From NCBI GenBank assembly GCA_020310875.1, contig CM035413.1:188871904-188935903 (forward strand): a stretch of 64,000 bases of DNA. Direction: 5' to 3'. Both the position numbers and the translations under genes were made by a program. This document shows positions 31,072 through 43,756 of the stretch, one piece after another. This DNA is from Ceratopteris richardii. Its lineage: Eukaryota > Streptophyta > Polypodiopsida > Polypodiales > Pteridaceae. The stretch's first letter is position 1, and every line of letters starts with the position of its first letter. A model generated the notes under the pieces. It was not told the DNA's origin, searched no databases, and was given only the letters and a program-made list of their open reading frames with translations.

Positions 31072-32114
31072 ATGGCTAAAAGCAATGATGTATTTTGTAT
31101 GTTGCATGTTGAGGATAAGTTGGATGGTACCAACTACCCGTTGTGGGCTTATATGATGTGACATGTATTGGTTGTAAAAGGACTGTGGAACATTGTGTAT
31201 GGTGTTGAAAAACGTCCTATCACACATGCAACTGTTACAACTATAGGTACTGAAGCTGACGCAGAAGGTGTCGAAGATGATGATATTCTGCATATTCCTA
31301 TTCGTGCTACGGTTTTTGTTGCACCTACTGCAAAGCAAATTTGTTGGGATGGCAGAGATGCCTAGGCACATGCATTGATAACTTTGTCTATCAAACATGC
31401 TATTATTCCTCACATTCGCTCTTGCTGAACAGCTAAGGATGTTTGGGATACACTTACCACATTGTACCAAGCTAGGAATGAGGCTCGTGTTGCTTACCTC
31501 CGAAAATAGTTGAAGAGTGAGCACATGAATGAAGGTGATTATATGGATAATTTCCTAACAAAGATCAAAGACTTGAAGGAATAGTTGATTTTTGCTGATG
31601 AGGTTATACTAGATAGCTCACTTGTGCAGACCGTTTTGAATGGTCTTCCTGATTCATATCAAAGTTTTGCTTCTACTCTTCGGTTGATGATGAAAAGAAA
31701 TCCAAATGCCTTGTCATTTGAGGGTTATTCTTTGTTTTGTTGCAGGAAGATTAGTCCATGCAAAACAGGTTCATTATGCATGTTGCAGATCAAGCTTTCC
31801 TAGCTAGTTAAAAGGGCAAAGGAAAATGGAGCTCTTCAGCTAGTAAGCATAAATCTGCTAATTCTACACAATCGAAGAGGGAAGACAAAGATGAAAAGAA
31901 ATAAAAAAAGCAAAAATTGTTTTGCAAGTACTGTAAAGGAAATCATCATATCATAAAGAACTGTCCAAAGCTCGTTGCTAAAGAGGCAAAGAAGGAAGAG
32001 GTTGGAATGGTTGTTGTAGAAGCCTCTACATCAAAAACAGAGTCTGCTAACCTTGTGCAGGAAGAAGAATGGGCATTTACTTGTTTGCAATTTTGACCCA
32101 TCTTCTCATGAGCA
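31072..32114 (+). pseudogene. copia gag with zinc knuckle (C1)
   Basis: ATG near 31072 (MAKSNDVF). Typical copia gag core: LDGTNYPLWAYMM, IIPHIRSC, DVWDTLTTLYQARNEARVAYL, LVQTVLNGLPDSYQSFASTL, and a CX2CX4HX4C knuckle (CKYCKGNHHIIKNC, about 31924). Stops include TGA at 31158, TAG at 31363, TGA near 31427, TAG near 31507 and 31582; four of these are CAG-to-TAG or CGA/TGG-type changes relative to C2. A frame change lies near 31720. The protein would form the particle core. Confidence 0.85.
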
Positions 32115-33245
<1,131 letters not shown>

Positions 33246-33269
33246 TCTCCCCCTCAAGCTAGAGTATCA

Positions 33270-34600
33270 TTGTTTCTTTATTGTCTAATAGGTTGAATAC
33301 CTGCCATTGATTTAAATCTGCAAAACATTATTCCATCAAGTGCCTTTGCCATCATATTTGCTACTTGCTTTTCAGTTGGAACAAAAGAAATGTTTCCATG
33401 AGATTCTCCCTGATGAAGTGGTAATGAAACGCTATGCGTTTGGTTCTTGCATGGAACTTACATTATCTCCTAGATGCATGGAACTTACATTATCTCCAAA
33501 TATGTGAGGTTTGGAACTCACAAGTCTCAAATTTGAGTACAATGCTTTTAACCATATTGGCTCTTGAATTGCCATGGTCAAACCTTTATACTCTACTTCA
33601 ATTGAGGATAAAGAAAATGTTGGTTGCTTCTTGGAACTCCATAACACTAGCTTTGAACCTACGAATGCTAAGTAACTAGAGGTAGTTCTTCTATCATCTT
33701 TAGATCCTTCTCAATCTACATCTGAATAGATCTTCATATCCAAATTGAAGAGTAAGGATAGAATATACCTTCATTGATTGTAGCTTTGAGGTACTTAGGT
33801 ACTCTCTTAGTTGCATCCATGTGCGGTCTTCTTGGTGAGTGCATCAATTGGCTTAGCACTCCTACACTATATGCGATGTCTATCCTTGTATGAGTAGCAT
33901 AGATCAAGCTAGCTACCAAGCTTTGATACTCTTTAATGTCTTCAATTTTCTCCCCTTCATAAACACTAAGTTTATGATTCATCTCTGTGAGCTCACCTAA
34001 ATCACTCATTTTGAATTCCTCTTTCATATGCCTTTTGATCCTTTCTATGCCATTCAAGTCATCTCCTATCATAATAATGTCATCTACATATACACATAGA
34101 TAGATAACCTCATTATGATCCCGTTTGATGAATAAAGAAAGATCTTAGTTGCTACATCTAAACCGTTGATCTTGTAGGTATCTAACCAGCCTATAATTCC
34201 AAGCTCTAGGAGCTTGTTTCAATCCATACAAAGCTTTCTTAAGTCTGCAAACATAAGATGTATGATTAGGGTTTTCAAAACTTGGAGGTTGTGACATGTA
34301 TATCTCTTCAATAATCCAACCATTTAAAAATGCATTTTTCACATCAAGTTGGAGGATTCTCCAATTTCGTGTGGCAACTACACTTATTAATGTTCTAATT
34401 GTAGTCATCTTTGCAACTGGTGAGAATTTTTACTCATAGTCTATACCATGACTTTGTGAGCATCCTTTTGCAACTAATCTTTCCTTGTACTTGTAAATTC
34501 ATCCATCTTAGTTTCTTCTTAGTTTATATGCCCATCTTCAGCCAATTACCTTTTGATTGGGTGACATTGGAACCAAAACCCAAGTGTGCATCTCCTTCAA
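33270..34600 (-). pseudogene. copia RT and RNase H (element E)
   Basis: RT: LQLDVKNAFLNG (about 34345), [19 protein letters not shown] (about 34215-34260), catalytic YVDD box (about 34085-34096), MSDLGELTEM. RNase H end: LWSSKKQPTFSLSSIEVEY (about 33590-33647). Frames change near 34075-34145 and 33730, and the RNase H region has a 27-bp imperfect tandem repeat (about 33445-33500, CATGGAACTTACATTATCTCC). The RT motifs are complete, so decay is moderate. Confidence 0.82.
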
Positions 34601-35812
34601 TGCATCTATTTCTTCTTTCAAAGCCTTTTTCTAATTAGGGTTTCCCTTTGCCTCTTCACAGGTTGAAGGTTCTTCCAAAATTGATTCCTTTTCCAAGTAG
34701 ATTGAATGCTTTCTAACAAATATGGAATCATATCCATACCTTTTTGGTTGTCTTTTCTCCCTTGTTGACCTTCTAGGTGCTTGCTTGGAGCATTCTCCAC
34801 ATTGTTGCATTTTTTCTTTGCCTCTTGATTTCCATAGCTTGTAATCATTTTCCTTTTCATCTTGGTCATCATTTGTATCACTTCTTGGATCCTAGACATG
34901 TGTATCATGCTTGCTTCCTAATTGATGGAAATCAGAGTCAAGATCATATGGTAGAGTTACCTTTTGTTTGTCTTCATCACACACAGACCTATGTTCTTCA
35001 AATATACATCCCTACTTATAGTGAATTTCTTAGTTGAAGGATTATAGAACCTATAAGCCATCTGAGTTGAATCATATCAAATAAATACTACCTTTTTTGC
35101 CCTTTCATCTATCTTACCTCTAATTTGTGAAGATACATGAATATAAGCTAAACAACCAAACACCTTACAATGTCCAAGATTAGGTTTTCTTCCATACCAT
35201 GCTTCATAAGGAGTCATACTTTGGAGTGATTTGGATGGTAGTTCATTGACAAGGTACAGAGTAGTTGAAATAGCCTTTGCCTGTAGATAATGTGGGAGCC
35301 TCTTTTCTTCAAACAGTGTTCTGGCTTATCCAACCAATGTCTTGTTTCTTCTCTCTGCACTTCCATTCAATTGGGTAGATTATCTAGTACTCACTTCCTT
35401 CTTGATACCTTTATCCTACAAGAAATCATCAAATTCCTTGGAGAAGTATTCCCTCCCTCCATCATATCTGAGTTTCTTGAGTGATGTACCTCTGTTGTTC
35501 TCCACATGTGCTAGATACTTTTTGAAGCAATCAAACACTTCATTCTTAATCTTGATAAAGTATGGAATAGTCCATCTACTAATTTCATCAATAAATGAGA
35601 TAATACCTTGATCCTGCCAATGTAGCTTCTTGACTTGGTCCCCACACATCAATGTATACTGAGTCCAAAATTTTGTTATGGATGTACCCTTTGTGGTTGA
35701 ATGGTTGTCTCTGTGCCTTCCCAATCTGACATGCATCATATCTATTGATCATGTGTTGCTTTGATATGTTTGGTATTCTTAGAACACTTTGATCCCTACA
35801 TATATCTTTCAA
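34601..35812 (-). pseudogene. copia integrase and linker (element E)
   Basis: Reads the end of an H2C2 region (ICRDQSVLRIPNISKQHM, CQIGKAQRQPF), then the core with YIDVWGPSQEA (first Asp), LRYDGGREYFS (second Asp) and, in another frame, GSAERRNK (Glu), TPYEAWYGRKPNLGH and FGCLAYIHVSSQIRGK. The Lys-rich linker to RT follows. Several stops and frame changes interrupt it. Confidence 0.8.
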
Positions 35813-35858
35813 GGTTTTTTAATTCACATGAGCTAGCCTCTTATGCCACACTTCAAGC

Positions 35859-36618
35859 TTACTTAGGGTTTGAGACCCAAAGATGTTTCTCACCTCTGGC
35901 TATCTTCTTGAAGCCTTGACATGGATCTTCTGCAAAAGCTCCATGTTGGGTGAACCTAACTTGCAAGCCTTTCTCAACTATTTGGCCTACAGTTATTAGG
36001 TTTTTGCTAATAGTGGGAACATAGAGTACCTTGCTAAGAATGTTTGCCCTTCCATTGGAAGCCTTGACATTACCAATATTCTCCACACTATGCTTTGTGT
36101 CATCCCTTGTTTGAACTTCATGTCTATGCTTTGGACTTTCCAAATTAGATAAGAGAGCTATGTTTCTTACAACATGATTTGAACATCTTGAATCTATGTA
36201 GAATAAATGGTCATCTTCTTTACCTTCCTTGTGGCTTAGATTCATTAGAAGCAATGACTCTTCATGTTGTTGATCTTCAGAATAATTGTTGTAATCCCTT
36301 CTGTTATGGCCTCTATTGTTATTGTTGAAGTTGTGTCCATCTCTGCCTCTATTGCTGACATTCTTCCTTTCTAGGTCTTCCCATTGAACCAACAATTGTG
36401 AGTGGTGTGGTTGGTCTAATCATAGATGTCACAAGGTTGAATATTCTAGCTTTTTTGTTTTTCATGTGTTGGTCCATTCTTCTTCCCTTTCCACTTGCTC
36501 TTGCCTGCAAAGTTCGCTTGGGAAGTCTCCTCTTCATCCTCTTCCTTCTTGCCTTTATGTTTCTTGTCTCTTTTATTTGCATAAAGAGCACTTGTAGTAT
36601 TAGGTTGATAAGAGTTAC
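35859..36618 (-). pseudogene. copia gag C-terminus and protease (element E)
   Basis: Starts at the F junction with NSYQPNTTSALYANKRD, then a Lys/Glu-rich stretch with QANFAGK, a knuckle remnant (TNHTTHNC, with a stop before it), an Asn/Arg-rich stretch and the protease: FYIDSRCSNHV, where the catalytic DSG is changed to DSR, then ETRDDTKHSV-like and VLYVPTISKNL. The same order is found in F (38400-39000). The Gly-to-Arg change would disable the protease. Confidence 0.8.
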
Positions 36619-37687
36619 TGTTAGTGCATTTTACCCAAGCTTACATGCTTGATATGATTTGATTTATGTTCATTTGTAGTCATGTGTAGACATATGAACA
36701 CCTCTTGTAAAAGAGTATGTTTTATCTCTTGTAATTGTGAAAGAAAGAATGGCTTAAGTCATCCATGATGTAAAAAGGAAATTTGTGGCTCTAACTACCT
36801 AAAACCATGAATCCATCAGCTGAGAGAATATCTCCTAATTCTTAGCATCATTTTTAGGTGAAGTTATTTGAATTGAAATTCAAAACTACCTCCAAAATTA
36901 GCTATAAAAAGAGCAAGAAGGAAGTCGCCATTAGAGAGCTTGATTCGTGCCCACTTCAATGTTCATTTTTAGAGAGTTAAGAGCTTACTCCATAGCTCTA
37001 TCCTTCTACTCCCATTTTGTAAGTATTTTTTGCCAATGTGGTTGTAATTATGTGTGAATCTATACATTCATCATTTACTTCTTCTCTGTTTTATTCTCTG
37101 TTATACTCACTCAGAATAGTAAGTTCAAAAGCACATATCTCGGGCTATACATAACCTTTTTCATATTTTTAAAGTGCATTGGATTTTCTTCTAAGTCTAG
37201 CTTATGGTCATAAGATTTCATGTTCATTAGATTTATTTTTTATGAGAAATCTGTGTTTTTTTACTCACTGGTCGAATCTCTACAAAGCCCCAAAAATGGT
37301 GGGAGTGTTCCAGAATTTGCTAAATCTTGTTCCCAGTGCTTAGTTGATCCATTGAAGTGTTTTAACTTTTATTAGCAAGATATATAAGTCTATTTTCTAT
37401 TTCCAAAAGGAAATTTTCTAATTCCTACCAGGTTGAGAGCATTGTTCATTGTTTCCAACATGTGTATGTACAAAAATAGCAAGTTTTGGGAGCTAGTCAT
37501 TTTGCAACTAGTCTATCTTGATTGAAACTTTTGAGATACTTGTTCCCAAACACTTGGGCAAATCTTTTGTGGATTTAGGAAGCTCAAATTGTCTACTAAC
37601 CAACTCTGAATTCTGAGTTGGCTGGTGTGAAGCTAGTTGTAGCAGCACCAACTCATCTTTGGATTGCATCCACCATCTTTCTTTACA
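36619..37687 (+). repeat. 5' LTR of copia element F
   Basis: Starts TGTTAGTGC where E's gag similarity stops and ends TTTACA one base before the PBS: about 1,069 bp. A TATA-like TATAAAAA lies at 36903-36910. Without a second LTR copy the left edge rests on the break in E's similarity. Confidence 0.65.
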
Positions 37688-37688
37688 G

Positions 37689-37700
37689 TGGTATTAGAGC
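37689..37700 (+). other. primer-binding site, initiator tRNA-Met type (element F)
   Basis: TGGTATTAGAGC, one base different from the usual TGGTATCAGAGC, directly after the LTR. Confidence 0.75.
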
Positions 37701-37713
37701 ATAGTCAATCAAC

Positions 37714-38583
37714 ATGGGAGATGGATTTTCCATCAACAATTGACAAATTGGATAGAAACAACTACCCAGCAAGGTCTCTAAGATGGAGGATTATCTTCAA
37801 GGGAGGAATCTATTTGGATACACATCTAGAGATGAAGCTATGCCAACCATGAGGAACAAAGGGCAACCATCACATGAAGAAGAGGAAAGACTTTCAAATT
37901 GGTGTTCAAAGGATGCACTTGCAAGGTCCTATATTCTAAATTCAATCTCTGATTTTCTTTTACCTCATGTTAAGGGATGCAATACATCAAGAGAGAATTG
38001 GAATGCACTTGCTTCTTTCTTCTCCTCCAATACTCGAGCAAGAAAGAACCAATTGTGGATGGAGTTCACAACAATGAAGAAAAGCCCCAAGCAAAGTGTG
38101 ACTGATTATTTCACAAATATGAAGGAGATTTCAGATCAACTTGGAAGCATTGTAGAGGTAATTGAAGAGGAACAAATCATTAGACAAATCATAAATGGAA
38201 TCAAAGCAGATGACAAGTGGGAGTCCTTCACAACAACCATGGATTTGTACATGGATATGCATGTACCCGATCTCAACACACTCATGGGCCAACTCTTCAC
38301 TCATGAAGCAAAGATTAGCAAAGGTGGTGAGTCCTCAAGAGGTAATCAAAATTTTGTCTTATATTTTGATAAAGCTAAGGTCAAGGACAAGTCAAAGAAT
38401 AAGAAGAATGAAGATGAAGGTAGCTCTTTCCAAGCAAACTTTGCAGGTAGCGAAAGAGCTAGAGGAAGAGGTAGAGGTGGAAAGCAAGGCAGAGGGAGAT
38501 TCCAATCATCTCAACCTTGCAATATATGTGGCTTATCTAATCATACTACTGAAGAATGTTGTAGGAACTTGAGGAACTCATGA
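37714..38583 (+). pseudogene. copia gag with zinc knuckle (element F)
   Basis: ATG 37714 precedes IDKLDRNNYPA, then after a frame change near 37780 MEDYLQGRNLFGY. The gag core (DALARSYILNSISD, MKKSPKQSVTDYFTNMKE, IIRQIINGIKADDKWESF) runs open for 266 codons to TGA at 38581. A knuckle CNICGLSNHTTEEC (CX2CX4HX4C) is at about 38519, after a Gly/Arg-rich stretch. The protein would bind element RNA and form particles. Confidence 0.85.
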
Positions 38584-40118
38584 GGAAGAGTGGAGGTGGC
38601 TATGGATCAAATAGAGACAGATACAATGGAGGCCACAACAACAACCACAACAACAACTATCAAAGTGGCCATAGAGGAAGAAGAGATTACAATAACTATG
38701 CAGAGGACCAAAGGCAATAATATTCATTATTGATTATGAATCTATCAATGAAGAAGGGTATGGATGATGATCACATCTTTTACATTGATTCGGGATGCTC
38801 AAATCATGTAGCAAGAAATGTGGCTTTACTTTTTGATTTGGAAGATCCTCACAACAAACATGAAGTGCAAACAGGAGATGATACAAAGCACTCGGTGGAA
38901 AAGATAGGTAATGTGAAGACAACAGATGGGAATATGAACCTCTTAAGCAAAGACTTGTATGTCCCTACAATTACCAAAAATTTAATAAGTCTTGGGCTAA
39001 TTGTTGAAAAACTGTTGTAGGTTAGATTCGATCGATTTGGAGCATATGTTGAAGACCTAAGGGAAGGCTTTAGAAGGATCGTCAAAGGAGAAAAGACAAG
39101 AAGGCTTTTCACTTTTGAAGTGGAAGATACAAAGAACATAGCATTATTTAGCTATGCATCTCAAACTCTCACAAAGTTGGAGATATGGCACAAAAAGATT
39201 GCTCACATTGGTGAGAGGACACTCAAACAAATTTGCAGGAACCAAAGTGTACTTGGTTTTCCTAATATAACAAGGCAACACATGATTTATAAGTGTGAAG
39301 GTTGTCAATTCGGCAAGGCTCATAGACAATCTTTCAATAGGAAGGGATATGTGTATCAGAATCTTTTGGATCTAATACACACGGATGTGTGGGGTCCTAG
39401 TAAGGAGCCATCTCTATCAGGATCAAGATATTATGTGTCTTTCATAGATGATTGTAGCAGGTGGACCATTCTATTTTTCATGAAGCACAAGGATGAAGTT
39501 TTTAATTGTTTCAAGAAGTATGTTGCTCTTGTTGAAAACCAAACAGGTAGGACTTTGAAAGGACTTAGATCAGATGGTGGAGGTGAATATTTCTCTTTTG
39601 AAATTGATGCCTACTTGCATGAGAGAGGCACTAAAAGGGAAGTCACTACAAGGTATACATTCAAACTCAATGGTGTAGCAGAGAGGAGAAACAGAGCTAT
39701 TGTTGAAGCCATAAGGTCCATGCTCAATGAAAAGGGATTTCCAAACTACCTATGGGCAAAGGTTGTGTCTACAGCCACATATCTCATAAAAAGAATTCCA
39801 TCTAACTCACTAGATGGAACCACTCCATATGAAGTGTGGAATGGAAGAAGATCTAGACTAGAGCATTGTAAAATCTTTGGATGCTTATCCTATGCTCACA
39901 TTCCTTCTCAATTAAGAGGGAAATCGGATCCCAAGGTAGAGAATGCATATTTATTGGTTATGAACAAAACCAAAAAGGATATAGATTGTACAATCCAACC
40001 AATAAAGGATTTTCTATGAGTAGAGATGTAATTATTTATGAGAACAAATCATGGTTTGATGATGATAGGAAAGTGAAGTTGCCTTATGACTTGGATGAAG
40101 ATTTTCCATCACTTGTAA
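38584..40118 (+). pseudogene. copia protease and integrase, first copy (element F)
   Basis: FYIDSGCSNHV (about 38780) is the protease catalytic motif. After a TAG at 39018-39020 (CAG in relatives) come the integrase H2C2 region (WHKKIAHIGERTLKQICR, CEGCQFGKAHRQ), core Asp in IHTDVWGPSKE (about 39380), Asp in LRSDGGGEYFS (about 39570) and Glu in VAERRNRA (about 39680), then PYEVWNGRRSRLEHC. A frameshift near 39940 (PKVENAY... versus GRECIFIGYEQ) follows. 38813-40118 is repeated at 40119-40530 plus 46749-47635. Confidence 0.85.
38813..40118 (+). repeat. 1.3-kb internal tandem duplication, unit 1 (element F)
   Basis: Unit 1 starts about GCAAGAAATGTGGCTTTACT and runs to the DEDFPSL codons; unit 2 is at 40119-47635, split by element G. 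Both units share the same TAG after VEK and the same frameshift near the GYEQNQKG codons, so the lesions existed before the duplication. Confidence 0.88.
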
Positions 40119-40530
40119 CAGGAAATGTGGCTTTACTTTTTGATTTGGAAGATCCTCACAACAAACATGAAGTGCAAACAGGAGATGATACAAAGCACTC
40201 AGTGGAAAAGATAGGTAATGTGAAGACAACAGATGGGAATAAGAGCCTCTTAAGCAATGTCTTGTATGTCCCTACAATTACCAAAAAATTAATAAGTGTT
40301 GGGCAGATTGTTGAAAAAGGATTGTAGGTTAGATTCGATCGATTTGGAACATACGTTGAAGACCCAAGGCAAGGCTTTAGAAGGATTGCCAAAGGAGAAA
40401 AGACAAGAAGTCTTTTCACTTTTGAAGTGGAAGATATAAATAACATAGTTTTATTTAGCTATGGATCTCAAACTCTCACAAAGTTGGAGATATGGCACAA
40501 AAGGATTGCTCACATTGGTGAGAGGACACT
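40119..40530 (+). repeat. internal tandem duplication, unit 2, left part (element F)
   Basis: Begins at ACAGGAAATGTGGC right after DEDFPSL of unit 1 and copies 38813-39220 with a few percent change. It carries the same stop (40326-40328, TTGTAGGTTAG). G inserted at 40530/40531, duplicating ACACT. Confidence 0.88.
40526..40530 (+). repeat. target-site duplication ACACT, left copy (element G)
   Basis: ACACT recurs at 46744-46748; the uninterrupted copy of this site in unit 1 (near 39211, GAGAGGACACTCAAACAA) has it once, confirming the insertion. Confidence 0.93.
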
Positions 40531-41107
40531 TGTAGCTCAAAGATGAGTAGCACCTCCTTTAATGTCAATCCGGGAAGACATGAGGATGGTATGAAGACCT
40601 CGAGCAAGTGAAGGCACAAATGTGTGAGTGAGAAGCACATCAACATGCACACACATACACACACGCGCACACACGGTCAGGACAAAGAGAGTAAGACAAT
40701 GGAATCACTTCTATTACAAACAAGTTCTCATACAAGCTCAAAACTACAAGAAGCTCCCTCAAAAATGAGCTCTCTAGCTCTATTTATAGTTTTTGACTAG
40801 CTGTGGCCCTGTCCAGACCTAGTGTCCGGCCTAGTTAAAAATTAGGTTCCAAGGCTTATTTGAGGGCTCAAACGAGATCTAAAAAATATGAAAATTGGTA
40901 GGCAATTACTTCTAAGGCTCCTCAAGCTCGAGGACTCCTTGGCTTGTACAAAATGGAGCTACAAAAAGATGAAATGGTATTTACAATGGTTGTTAGTGAT
41001 GAGAATCACTTTTAAAATGATGTCAAGACTGGAAAAAAATGATGGGATGCCTCAGTGCTAGATCTGCATGTCTGCCCGTACTTGCTTCTTCCCATATGAT
41101 GCCAACA
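40531..41107 (-). repeat. 3' LTR of element G
   Basis: 577 bp on the minus strand, TGTTGGCAT to TTGAGCTACA. The TATAAATA box is at 40791-40798. Much of it aligns with the LTRs of A and B (ACTAGGCCGGACACTAGG, AC/GT-rich tract), so all three are one family. Confidence 0.95.
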
Positions 41108-41121
41108 CTCTCCCCCCCCTA
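41108..41121 (-). other. polypurine tract (element G)
   Basis: Minus strand TAGGGGGGGGAGAG next to the LTR TG. The TAG is the stop codon of the 3' frame, so the coding end and the tract overlap. Confidence 0.85.
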
Positions 41122-43748
41122 GCGTCTGTCGTCTCTGACAGACCTCTGCTCCACGGTGTGATCAATGTATTGCTGTAGTATGTCGGTTGCCAATTCTTGT
41201 TCTTTGATCCGTAGTCCTCTGACGAGGTCTCTTTGAAGGGCATCCCAATTAACTGCTCCAGGCATGTCAGGTTGTGGCATGGTATAGAGCTCGGAGTGCA
41301 TTGTCTGTTCGCATGCAAATAGCTGAAGCAGATGGGTTGGACGTGGCGCGAACACTTCTGAGTGTGCTTCCCAAAACCCCGTGGTGAATATATCATCAAA
41401 TGTTTGCTTGTAGCAAGCAGGGAGATATCTTATTCGTGCATGCCATGCATAAGCCACTCGGATACTCGGGGTCGTGCTCATATCATAAAGTAAGTCATAA
41501 TTACCATTGATGAAGCCCGGAATTGGCGGCTGGATGTGACGTACATTGCGGAAGGTCTTTAAGACTACTTGCATCATGTCTAGGATTTTGAGCATCATAT
41601 GCGCGGTGACATCTGGCATGGGGTGAAGGCGTGGCGTCCAATGTCTGATAGTAGCCATCATGTATGCTACTGTTGGCGTGCCTGTTGGGGGTGCGATGGA
41701 GGGGTTATTCAGCCATTGTTTGCAATTTGTGTTGTTCTGAACCTTTATAGCAAATGCTTTCCATGATCTTCTTCTCTGCACTCGCCCAAAGCAAGGGTTA
41801 TATTTCAAATGCATGGGAGCGTGATCCCATGTTCGTAGCATTTTCGGATAGGTCTCAAGTAATTTTTGCCTCCAAATGGGTTGGAATATGGCCCCTTTTT
41901 TGGCTGCCTCTGGAATATCCTCTAGTTCGAACTGTGTCGCGAAGGTGGGGTGCTTGTTGGTTATGTGTTTGATCTCAGCATTGTAGTCCTCCAATAGCAC
42001 AAAGTAGGGCTTATATTGTAACTTTGAACTAGTTATCAACTGCCTAGGAGCCAAGTGCGTGAAATATTCAGATGTGAGTATGGTTTTCATGGCCAGCATC
42101 TGAGTTGCTATGCGCTCTTCGTGAGTGTGGCCCATCTCTTCTACCTGCTTCATCCAAATAGCAGGGGGTTCTTCGTAAGTGTCTTGTCCCTCGTCAGTGA
42201 TTCTGCCTCCTGGAAGAGGTTGAGGCTCATAAGTAGCTTCAAATGTATCTTCCACTGGAATGACAATGGCCTCCTCTTCGGTTGGTTGATCGGGTGGAGA
42301 GGGGGGTCGTTCATATTGCAACAGCTTAATCTTTAATTCTGCAACTTGTTGGTGTAGTTCAAGTACCTCATTGGCCATTGAAGATTCAGGCTCTGGTGAA
42401 GTAGCAGCATTGACCATCTCTTTAGGTTCTGTTGGGTGTGGTGGGGGCACTTGGGAGCTTTGGAGTTCCTTTACCTGGTCTGCCACTTGGTCGTGTGCTT
42501 CCAAAAGGGTCGCATAGCCTTCCAATACCTACTGAATGTGTTCTGAGGAAATAGCTTGGAATTTGATAGGATCTATAGGTGCCCCTGGGGTGTTTTCGAT
42601 GGCTGCTTCTAAATTTTCTTGATTCTGTTGCTGTAGTCTTCTATTCTCTTCTTGAGCCGCTGCTAAGTGGCAGCGAAGTAAAGCCATGTTTCTTTGTAGT
42701 CTAGCATTACGGGCCAACTGATCTCTGAGTTGTTCTTCCATAGCCTTACCCGTCTCCGTATACTTGGCTTCAAGCTCTGCATTCGATTGTTAGAGGGCGG
42801 TCACCTCATGTTGTAATTTTGTATTACTCAACTCCAAGGCATTGACACGTGCCTAGAGGTGAGATGATAGAGTACAAAGCTCCTTATTGTTTTCTTCTAA
42901 TAACCTGTATTCCTGTTTAAGCTGGGCGGCCGCTTCAAGCATGGTGTCTAGTGCATGACTAAATGAGGTGGATGTAGAGGTGGAGGTGAAAGATGCAAGG
43001 GGTTGGGAATTGGGGAAGGGAAAGGTGGATGTGGTGTTGATTGTGGATGTATGTGGTGATGTGTGTGAAGTTACGAGTGGTGATGTTGAGACAAAAGTGG
43101 TGGTGAGTGGTCTTGTGGAGGGTGAAATGTCCATGGGATCGGATGTGATTGTGTGTGAAGTGTGAATTGTGAATACTGGAATGGTGGGTGGTGTGTTAGT
43201 GGTGGCCGTGAATGTGGGGGAGGTGGGGTGGGAAAGGGACTTTCTATTATGATTCTCAATTTGTTGAACTATATTTATAAGGTTTGCCAAGAATGGGGAT
43301 AGGGTGGTTTGCGTCGGTTCTGAGGGGGTTAAAAAGGGTACAGTGGGTTGGGGTTGGGAAAGAGTAAATGTATTAGTGAAGGGAAATGGGTGTGTTAATG
43401 TTTGGGTAGGGACATGTGCCCGAGAGCTGGTAGATAAGAAGGGTGACCGATGATGGTTTGTTGGGTGGTGGGGCGACCTATATGAGGTTCGGAAAATTGG
43501 TTGGAACTGGTGGATATAGGTAAAGGGAAGGATGGAGAAATGGTGGTGTGTAGTATGGGTTCACTATGGGTGGATACTAGTTGTTCAAGAAGGCTAGTGG
43601 TGAGGGGTTCTGAGGGCTGGATGGGAGGTGATGGTGGAGATGGTATCTGTATATTTACATCTGGTTCATCACTGTTAGTTGGGCTGGCCATGTGAACATC
43701 TTCTTGAGTGGTGGTAGGGAGTGAGGTAGAGACTTCCATTTGAATCAT
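41119..43748 (-). pseudogene. 3' reading frame (ORF3), C-terminal half, in pol-less element G
   Basis: ATG at 43748, ten bases from the gag stop, starts MIQMEVSTSL. It contains a P/S/T-rich part, coiled coil (AAQLKQEYRLLEENN; LQRNMALLRCHLAAAQEENRR) and the C-terminal domain, open for 468 codons (42525-41119): LETYPKMLRTW, HLKYNPCF, TVAYMMATIRHW, YDMSTTPSIRVAYAWHARI, GFWEAHSEVFAPRPTHLLQ, ending SVRDDRR and TAG at 41119. Interruptions: frame change near 43395, TAG near 42856, TAA near 42792 and TAG near 42528. The C-terminal domain is clearly conserved with A and B despite nucleotide divergence. That a derivative without enzymes kept it suggests it is needed in cis or is structural. Confidence 0.82.
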
Positions 43749-43756
43749 TTTTCCCC

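Larger units (their letters stand above)
30549..32114 (+). mobile_element. copia element C1, 5' part (LTR, PBS, gag)
   Basis: A 232-bp LTR, initiator-Met PBS and gag. Similarity to C2 and C3 stops at about 32114, just before the protease. C1, C2, C3 and C4 form one family with short LTRs (TGTTGATAT...CTCCAACA). Confidence 0.85.
33246..36618 (-). mobile_element. copia element E (minus strand, interrupted by F)
   Basis: On the minus strand from right to left: gag knuckle, protease, integrase, RT, RNase H and a polypurine tract (33246-33260, GAGGGGGAGATT on the minus strand). The gag reading stops abruptly at 36618 where the LTR of plus-strand F starts, so F inserted in E's gag. The missing gag N-terminus and 5' LTR of E are not found in the window. 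Confidence 0.8.
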
